Of a stretch of DNA of 64,000 nucleotides, positions 25,749 through 64,000 are shown in pieces. Every line of letters starts with the position of its first letter. The stretch's first letter is position 1. This DNA is from Archilochus colubris. Taxonomy: Eukaryota > Chordata > Aves > Apodiformes > Trochilidae. The notes beneath the pieces were generated by a model. It searched no databases. It worked only from the letters and a program-made list of their open reading frames with translations, and had not been told where the DNA came from. The translations under genes were made by a program, and so were the position numbers. The DNA lies in the NCBI GenBank assembly GCA_023079485.1, contig CM041091.1, positions 32,510,146-32,574,145 on the forward strand, read 5' to 3'.

Positions 25749-25846
25749 GAATAGTTATCTACTTAGTCTCATCCTTCATATTTGGCAATCTGAGGAGGAG
25801 GTCTGAGCCAGCATGAAGACAGAATCCCCTATGCATTAGAGAAAAA
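25749..25846 (+). other. ZRANB1: Probable second non-coding exon of ZRANB1 with a short upstream ORF
   Basis: The acceptor ttttgtttacag precedes 25749 and the donor AAAAA|GTAAGT follows 25846, giving a 98-nt exon about 790 nt before the coding exon. It has an upstream ORF of eight codons (25813-25839, ATG to TAG). The splice sites are strong, but I have no transcript evidence and cannot compare it with other species. Confidence 0.5.
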
Positions 25847-26405
25847 GTAAGTTGAAATTGGGTTGAAATCAGGTTTGTAGAGTGAAATACTCTGCTGGTA
25901 TTTTCTCAACACACAGAGCTGGTGCTTGTGTTCAAGAAGGATTTTAACTTTATAACATTACTGGTGTGAGTGATGGCCAATGAAGACCTCATCTTGGTAA
26001 AGCACATGTGTAAAATTTTCAAATGTATGCGTTTTATGTAAACTCCTACACCTTGCTTTTCCAAAAGAACTGCTTGCTTACTGCATAACTGCCCACCTGA
26101 TGCTCTTCTTCTTTCTAAAGCCTGTGAAGGATTGGAAAAGACCTCACAGGGTGTAGACTGTTCCTTTCCTTATACTGTTTTATTCATATGGAACCTTATT
26201 TTAATAATTCAATATTTGTGGATAATTTCTGTATATTCCAGTATTCTCAGTGCTTGAGGATTTGTTTTCTGAATTTGTTTTGGAAGCTTCTGAGAATCTT
26301 AAATTCCAGAAATGATTCCATGAAATGCAGGACTGAGTATTTTGCTTCTGCACTAGGAAGTCCTGAGTTCTGTATTTAAAAAGCTGTTGGCTCAAGCCAT
26401 ACCAT

Positions 26406-26465
26406 TCAAGGGTTGGACTCGATGATCTCTGAGGTCCCTTCCAACCCAGCCAATTCTATGATTTT
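26406..26465 (+). mobile_element. CR1 3' end fragment just upstream of the first coding exon
   Basis: Sixty bases (tcaagggttggactcgatga to the CR1 end), close to the end of the copy at 9285-9788. It lies about 170 bp before the acceptor at 26635. Confidence 0.88.
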
Positions 26466-26661
26466 CATTGTGTTTTTTCCTCCCCCTAAATTTTCTAACA
26501 GTACCAAGAAAAAAAAAATTGCCCATTTGCTCGGCCTGAATTTTTTTTTTTTAATGTTTTGTGCTGTACACATCAAGTGGGTTTAAATCTCATTTACTTT
26601 CTTTTTTGTGTGTTTATTTTTTTTTTTTGCAACAGAGCTCCTATACGACCCTTGTGTACTA

Positions 26662-26720
26662 ATGATGTATTCTGATTACTTAGCTTTCTGCCTGACACAG
26701 TTCATTTCAAGGAGTGCACG

Positions 26721-26724
<4 letters not shown>
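26662..26724 (+). promoter_or_regulatory. Upstream ORF overlapping the ZRANB1 start codon (ATGA)
   Basis: Two consecutive ATG codons at 26662 and 26665 open a 20-codon frame that ends with TGA at 26722-26724. That stop overlaps the main ATG (26721-26723) in an ATGA tetranucleotide. The uORF lies in the same exon as the main start, so it is present in any mRNA using the acceptor at 26635. A regulatory role is inferred. Confidence 0.55.
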
Positions 26725-54512
<27,788 letters not shown>

Positions 54513-55220
54513 TGAAGAAGAAGAAGAAGAAATTCAAAAGGAAACGACCAGCACAGAGTTGTCTGACCCCTCCACCTCCCCCCAGAGTTAGGGTTGTGCT
54601 CCAGCAGTTTGTTGTGGAACGACTGGATTCCAGGGGATACGTGCTGTAAAGGAGTTTTCTGACCAGCATGGAGAGTCTAGAAGCTCATCTGCTGTGTGAG
54701 GAGAGCAAAATGGGCTGGACTACAGTTTGTATAAAAAAACAAAGAAACAAAAAAACGGCTAATTTTATTATCAAGACAGAAAAACAAAACAAAACAAAAA
54801 AAAAACCACCCCATTTTTTTTTCTTTCTGATTGTAAATCTGTCTATAAATGTACCGCATGTGGTTGTGTAAGAGGTTGTGTAATAGGAAAAGTATACCAG
54901 CATCTTAATTATTGCAAAGAAATCTTTTCAAATAAGGGCACTTAGGAAAAAGCACGTGAGATGGGTGACATCTCTTCCCTCTTGAGATCCTTTGACAGCA
55001 GAACCTAGGATTCTCCATCACCTTTTAGATACTCTGACACATTTCTGTGAAAGGCCCTTTTGATGTGAACGCTCACTAGTGCCCAGGTCAGATTGTGAGG
55101 TTTTTTTTTTTGTTTGCACAAAATATCCACAGCAAGTCATAAGTAAGAATACATTCATTACTTTACTAATAATTTAGTTACTCCTGTGCCCAGATAATAA
55201 AATTTAAACTGCGGAACAAA
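54513..55220 (+). other. ZRANB1: ZRANB1 3' UTR, minimal extent
   Basis: The sequence after the stop has a GAA run, A-rich tracts and then the first AATAAA at 55196-55201. Further possible signals on this strand are ATTAAA at 55579-55584, 57505-57510 and 58278-58283, and AATAAA at 58957-58962. The UTR may therefore be much longer, up to about 4.5 kb. The end given here assumes use of the first AATAAA. Confidence 0.5.
55196..55201 (+). terminator. Candidate polyadenylation signal of ZRANB1
   Basis: AATAAA, 684 nt after the stop codon, in an AT-rich context. It is the first canonical hexamer I find on this strand after the stop. Confidence 0.45.
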
Positions 55221-58200
55221 CTGGAAGAGAAGCTCAATTTTTCATTGAGTGAAATGATTTGTTTCCTGAAAAAGTTTTGGGTTTTTTTGCTTTTGGTTTT
55301 GATTTTTTTTTCATTTTTTTTTCTTCTAATAGCTACTAGATTCCTTTCAGTATATGTAAGAATATTTATTCAGAGAAGTGACCTAAACTATAGGGGGTTT
55401 ATTCCAAGTGAGCATATGCTAAACAAAAATGGTGTGAAACTTGAGAACACTGAGAATTTCCTATTGTCAGAACTCCACCTTGCTGTGATCCAAACCCTGC
55501 ATCATTTCATCCTTTATTCTTTCAACTTAACACTGTTGCAAATGCAAAAAACCTTTTTAAAGGGGTTACTCCTGGGTCATTAAATCTAGTGAGTAAACAC
55601 TTGGAGGTTCTAATTCAACAGAAGAATCTATGCTGAAGTTATTTTCAAAGCACTGTGTTAATATATTTCTCAGTATGTAAACCTGGGAGTTTCTTGCATG
55701 TTGATTGATGTGGCCATACTTAAACCTATGTAAGTTCCTAAGATTGTAAGTTCAGAGTATATTCTCCAGTAGAAGTTTTATTATATTTGATAACTTTAGC
55801 CATGTAACCTGTAATGGATAAAGTTTATCTAAAAATCTCACTGAAACACTAAAGGTTAATGCCAGTTTTTACACATACAGTGCAATTCAGGGTGTCTTGA
55901 AAAGCACTTTTTGATGGTGTGGTGGTTGAATAAGAAATTCTGCAGTTAGATAAAATGGTTTTAATTAGAATTTGGAAAGAAGCCCCATAGCACATATTTT
56001 TATGTAGTTCAGAGCTATGGAAACCCTGAGGAACTTGCTGCTTTTTCTTCCAAATGCTGCTTGGATGGTGTTGAAATGTGCACAACTCCTACATAAACCT
56101 GGTGACGACACCGAAAGTATCGAAATAATGAAGTACTGTATTAAGTTTGCAATTTCCCCAGCCTAGATTCCACTGAGGTTTATTATGAAATGTCTTTTTT
56201 TTCCTTTTTTTCCCCTTTTTGGGCCATTGGATCTCCTGATTGGTGCATGTGCAGACTCCCAGGTGCAAGGATGCATGCTTACCTGCAGTGTACGGATCAT
56301 CTCCCTGAACTGAGCAGGCAAACTGCAGACACTAAAGAGGCTCTTCACAAGCATATGGTCCTGTTTTCAGTTTGCTTCTTAAATTGGGGGGGGTGTTCTG
56401 GGTCTCTTTTCTTACCTTGCAGTGGCATCACTCTGTACCTCATTTAGCTGAGGACTGAAAAGCTTTTCTGTTGGAAGTGAATGTGGAGAAAAGCTGGGAT
56501 GGGAATTGCCAGGATCTTGAGCTGGGTGCTTGGTGCACTCACCTGTCCTGCTGTAACCACCACACTTCTGGAGGTCCTGCTAGGGCAGGACTGCAGCTGC
56601 CAGCATCAGAAGTTCTGCTTGGGGAGCCAGATTGCTGGAAATTCAGATCCTAGCTGCCCCAGGACCCAGACCACCATTGGAAGGAAGGGCTAAGCCCCTG
56701 CCTTCAGGAGGCTGATTTAAGGTGTGTTCAAGATGCTCTGCAGAATTTTTACATCTCCCCCCTTTGCTTTCTGCAGCACTGTTCCATCTGAGGAAGCAAA
56801 GCTTCCTCCTGACCTGGGGAGAATGTGAAAGTCTTCCTTGAGCCAAAGCTGAGCAGCCATCCCTCCTCTCCCAGTCCTGGTGGCCTGGCTGTCCCTGTCC
56901 CAGCTCCTCATCATGGTGGGTGCAGTCCCCTCTGCTCTCCTCCTGTCAGAGGACAGTCCTGGGACTGCTGAGCTCTTGGCTTTCCTGATAACTTGTTTGG
57001 TTCTGATGTGCTGTAAATTGGGCTCTTCAGGTTCCCAGGCTTCACAGCTTGTTTCAGAACTGGTGAGGTATTTCTTTTTTTTTTCCCCCAAGCCCCAAGT
57101 AATCCAAACCTCCTGTACCTGTAGATAAAAGAGATGCAACCTCTTGCTTTGTGCTAGCCCAGCAGTCACTGGATGGTCATGGGCACTCTCCTCCAATTAC
57201 AGACTTGAAATTTTGTTTACAAAGACTGAGATTAATTTGCAAACGCTACCTTGCAGCTTGTTGGCAAGTTCTGCTCTTTTTAGCCAAGTAAATCTCTAAA
57301 ATTGGGTTTCTCACTGTTTATTTTTCCTCATACTCTGGCTGGCAGTAGCACACGCTTTCCTAGCACAGAACTTGGCTTTCTCTTGCTACCTCCTTTACAT
57401 CTGGTTGGTTGGTTTTGTTTTGTTGGTTTGTTTTTTTTTTCTGGTTTTATTTATGAATTCCTTGGTGAAAAAAAAAATCCCTGTACTTCTTTTGTTTTTA
57501 ATATATTAAAATTTAGTCACTCTGGATTCTTGCAAAATTCTGCTGCATGGCTGATGGCAACTATTACTGAGGTTGTGTTTACCCCATTAACAAACCCAGT
57601 TTGTGTGCACTTGGAGCCCCTCCCTGAAGTGCTGCTTCTCTGGTGTCCCCTTTTGGTCAGTAACTTCCCTTAACCTTTTCAGGTTTTATTTTAGTGTCTC
57701 TCACCTTCAAGCTGCTTGGTTTAAGGACCTCTGACACTGCTCCTCTATGCTGCCCCTTCCCACCCAGCAGCAGGATGGCTCTGTGGGTGCTGTCACATCT
57801 GCAGCAGCATCTCTCTCCTTTCCTTTCCTCTCCTCTGTCTTTTCCCAATAATTTTCCATCTCAGTGTGGCAGTGTCCTGCTTCCCCCTGCACCAGCAGGA
57901 CTGGGATGCTGCTGCTCCCTCTCCACTTCCAGGGCTCTTCCTTCCCTTTGGTGGTGGCACTGCAGGTTCTCGATGCCCAGCAGAGGTGGGGGAGCTCCTG
58001 AACTGCGTCCTGGGCTTTGTCACCCCCGGAATCTCTGAGTTTCCACTCCTAAGAAGCTTGGAGCACTTCAGGAGGAGCTCTCAGCCACGTTTGCCTCCAT
58101 CCTTGGGTCCAGCTGAGAGGGAGGTTGGGTGCTCCTTGTGGGCTCTGAGCTCAGCTCCCTGTGTCCTGGTGTCCAGGAGCCAGCAGCATAGCAGAGCCTG

Positions 58201-58899
58201 TGGCACAGGGAAGTCCTTGCACCCATCTTATTTAAATCCACATGAAAATACCAAACCACATCTAAATTTTAACATCAATTAAATGGTTTCCTCTTGGGTT
58301 TTAGCTGCAATTTCAGTGCTTCCCAAACAACTTCCTTGTGATGAACCTGTTTTAGCATCCTGGTTTCTCAGTGGTGCTGGATAATCCCTGGAATGCTGTG
58401 TGGAGACAAAGCACTCACACCTCTCTAGGATATGTTTTTTTTCCAAAGTTTGCAGCTGGTAAGGAGCTGGCAGTTGAGTTGAAAGCAACCAAAAGAGTTC
58501 TGTAACCTGGACTCTTCTTGTCTGTAACCTGGACACTTCTTGTCTGTAACCTGGACACTTCTTGCTTTCTGCTCGCTCCGGGTCCCTCTCCACCCCCATG
58601 GGTGCTGCAGCACTGCAGCTTCCAAACTCCCCTGAGTTTCTGGGAGTTTCTCCAGTCTTGCTGCAGGGAGCCAGGGGCTGGTGCAGGTCAGGGCTCTGTC
58701 TCCTGAAGTGTCACCGGGTGTCACCGTGAGGCCAGCGGGGTCCCAGCTCCTGCTCTGCTGCCGGAGGAACCCAACAACTCCCCTGCAGAGGAGGGCAGAG
58801 AGGAAGAGTTCCTGCACCTCCCTGCTGCCTTCTCAGAAGTCTTCGACTTGAAGCCTCAGCCAGGCTGCAGCCCCAGCTCTGACCTTTCAGAAATTATAG
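55221..58899. other. Region between the convergent gene ends
   Basis: No exon or retroposon recognised. It may be the distal 3' UTR of ZRANB1. Open frames here are short and not protein-like. It holds a 3-copy 22-bp repeat (58499-58564) and three ATTAAA hexamers on the plus strand. Local GC rises between about 56,450 and 58,200. Confidence 0.5.
58499..58564. repeat. Three-copy 22-bp repeat
   Basis: Three tandem units that read ctgtaacctggacacttctt; the first has ggactctt. They lie between the convergent genes. Confidence 0.93.
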
Positions 58900-58915
58900 G
58901 AATTTTATCACTTTT

Positions 58916-58921
58916 TTTATT
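58916..58921 (-). terminator. Candidate distal polyadenylation signal of CTBP2
   Basis: TTTATT on the plus strand reads AATAAA on the minus strand. It lies about 1.5 kb after the CTBP2 stop and is the last canonical hexamer before unrelated sequence. Confidence 0.45.
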
Positions 58922-58956
58922 GAAAACTGCACTGAAGGCTAAATGTCCACCTTTAC

Positions 58957-58962
58957 AATAAA
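58957..58962 (+). terminator. Candidate distal polyadenylation signal of ZRANB1
   Basis: AATAAA on the plus strand, 36 nt beyond the end of a minus-strand AATAAA. If used, ZRANB1 would have a 3' UTR of about 4.5 kb overlapping the CTBP2 3' UTR. Confidence 0.3.
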
Positions 58963-60428
58963 CAAATACAGTAACGGTAACACACTAAAACAGAACATAC
59001 TGCTGATAGCCATTGGGTTCTTTTTTTTTTTGTTCTTTTTTTTTTTCCATTTGGGACAGCTTAAGATAATTTTTTTTTGTCACAGAAACAGGAATGTACC
59101 CATACAAAGGCTCAAAATAGGCCATCTTGTTAAAAAAACAAAAAAAAGAAGGCGATGATTCACAAAAGACTATGAATATAACATGTAGCTAAGTTGATAC
59201 AAATCTAATAGGATTTGTTAAAATCAGTCACATCTAATAACACATTTTGAAGTGTTCTCGTATAAAATATCACGTGAAGAAAAGAAGACTTTCATCAATG
59301 TCTAAAAAAGTGGGTTTTTTGTTTGTTTTTTTTTTTTTTTGTTCATAGACAGTCTGACAAGTTGCCATAAAAAGTGTTTCCTGAGACATAAGGAAATGCA
59401 ACATTATTCTTGAACCCTTTCCAGCTCAAGACTTTTTTTTTTCCACTTGATAAAATAGCTGCAGATTTAAAACTGAGAAAATATATTTGAGTACAAATAG
59501 TGTGTGAAACTTAATACTTTCTTCTTTTTTTTTCTTTTTTCTTTTTTTTTTTTCCTTTTTTTTTTTTTTTTTTTCTTCTGTTTTTTTTCTTGCATCATTG
59601 CAGGGCATAGGTGAATGCACAGCTACTTTATTCAGTGTATTGGGCAGAGAAGAGCCTGGCAGTTTGGGGGTTTGTTAGCTGGGGGGGGTTTGGGGAGGGA
59701 GGGCAGCATTGCCAGGAGCCCTTTCTGCTTTCCCCATCCCACTGATCCTGGCTGGAATGGCTACAACTTAAACCTGGCAGGAGAACATCTGTTACACATC
59801 ACTGGCCCTGTGAGACTGCAGAAAAAAAAAAAAAAAAAAGAAAAAAAGAAAAAAAAAAGGATTATTATTGTTGGTTTTTTTTTTTTTTCTTCTAAGCCAG
59901 TAGGGATGCTTCCCCTTCGAAGAGGTAACAAGAGTAAGGAAAGGGCTGAAGCCACATAATGGTTTCCTCTTACATTTCTGTGTTAATTCTGTGAGGATTG
60001 CTCAATGCCAGTGTTTGGGAACAGGTGCAGAAGCCCTGTCCTTCCCAAGGAATTGAGGGGGGGGAAAAAAAAAATCTATTTTTATTCATGTGATTGATGC
60101 ACAGATGAAGGAAACTCAACACACAATAACAGAAGTTGATCATTAATGTATCACATCCTAGGTTTTGTTTTGTTTTGTTTTCAGTGCTTCAGTAAGCAGG
60201 TGACTTCTTCAGGGCTTCTCCCCAGTCCTGACTGCTATCTCCTTGTCAGTAACACTGGAACATCAATGATGCCTCTGTCCAAAATCAACACTACAAATTT
60301 AGTATCAAATTCCTTTGTTTTTGTTTTGTTTTGTTTTTCCTTAGTTCGTGTATAACTTCTTTTCCAATGTCTCTTGGTCCCGAGTTTATTGAATGCCTTT
60401 TATCTGTTATTTCTGTTTAAATTATCTG

Positions 60429-64000
<3,572 letters not shown>

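Larger units (their letters stand above)
58900..60428 (-). other. CTBP2: CTBP2 3' UTR, approximate extent
   Basis: The region after the stop has minus-strand AATAAA hexamers at 60390-60385, 60086-60081, 59632-59627 and 58921-58916. It contains long homopolymer tracts, including a T-rich block at 59521-59590 and an A-rich block at 59821-59860 (plus-strand sense). The far end given here assumes use of the most distal hexamer. Confidence 0.5.

Noticed and set aside
26130..26170. CR1-like wording (attggaaaagacctcacagg)
   Set aside because: Too short and too diverged to call a retroposon.

Overview
The window is nuclear DNA from a bird. Several truncated CR1 retroposons carry the typical avian CR1 3' end, with repeats of the type ATTCTATG. 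The genes are split by GT-AG introns. The encoded proteins are close to vertebrate ZRANB1 and CTBP2, which are also neighbours in mammals. The species cannot be told from the sequence alone.

Layout: positions 1 to about 12,030 are intergenic as far as I can see. They hold four CR1 fragments, a GGAT array, a GGAGA polypurine array, a diverged local duplication and unremarkable unique sequence. A long GTGACAC-type minisatellite (about 12,040-12,770) runs up to a CpG island (about 12,780-13,460). The island is the likely promoter and first non-coding exon of ZRANB1 on the plus strand. ZRANB1 then fills most of the window: a probable second non-coding exon at 25,749-25,846 and nine coding exons between 26,721 and 54,512. 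Joining the nine coding exons gives 708 codons plus a stop, in frame at every junction. The product is the deubiquitinase TRABID: three NZF zinc fingers, an ankyrin-type ubiquitin-binding domain and an OTU domain with Cys443 and His585 in place.

From the other side, the last three coding exons of CTBP2 lie on the minus strand (63,627-63,500, 62,516-62,399 and 60,609-60,429), followed by its 3' UTR. The two genes are convergent, with 5.9 kb between their stop codons. Candidate polyadenylation signals for both strands lie close together near 58.9 kb, so the transcript ends may overlap.

No RNA gene, CRISPR array, prokaryotic element or new gene system was found. The points most worth a second look are two upstream ORFs in the ZRANB1 leader, one of which stops inside an ATGA overlap with the main start; a roughly 690-bp TG-rich array just downstream of an in-frame 72-nt exon; and the convergent gene ends. 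The TRABID and CtBP2 identifications come from protein similarity recognised from memory. UTR boundaries, promoter details and all regulatory statements are inference.
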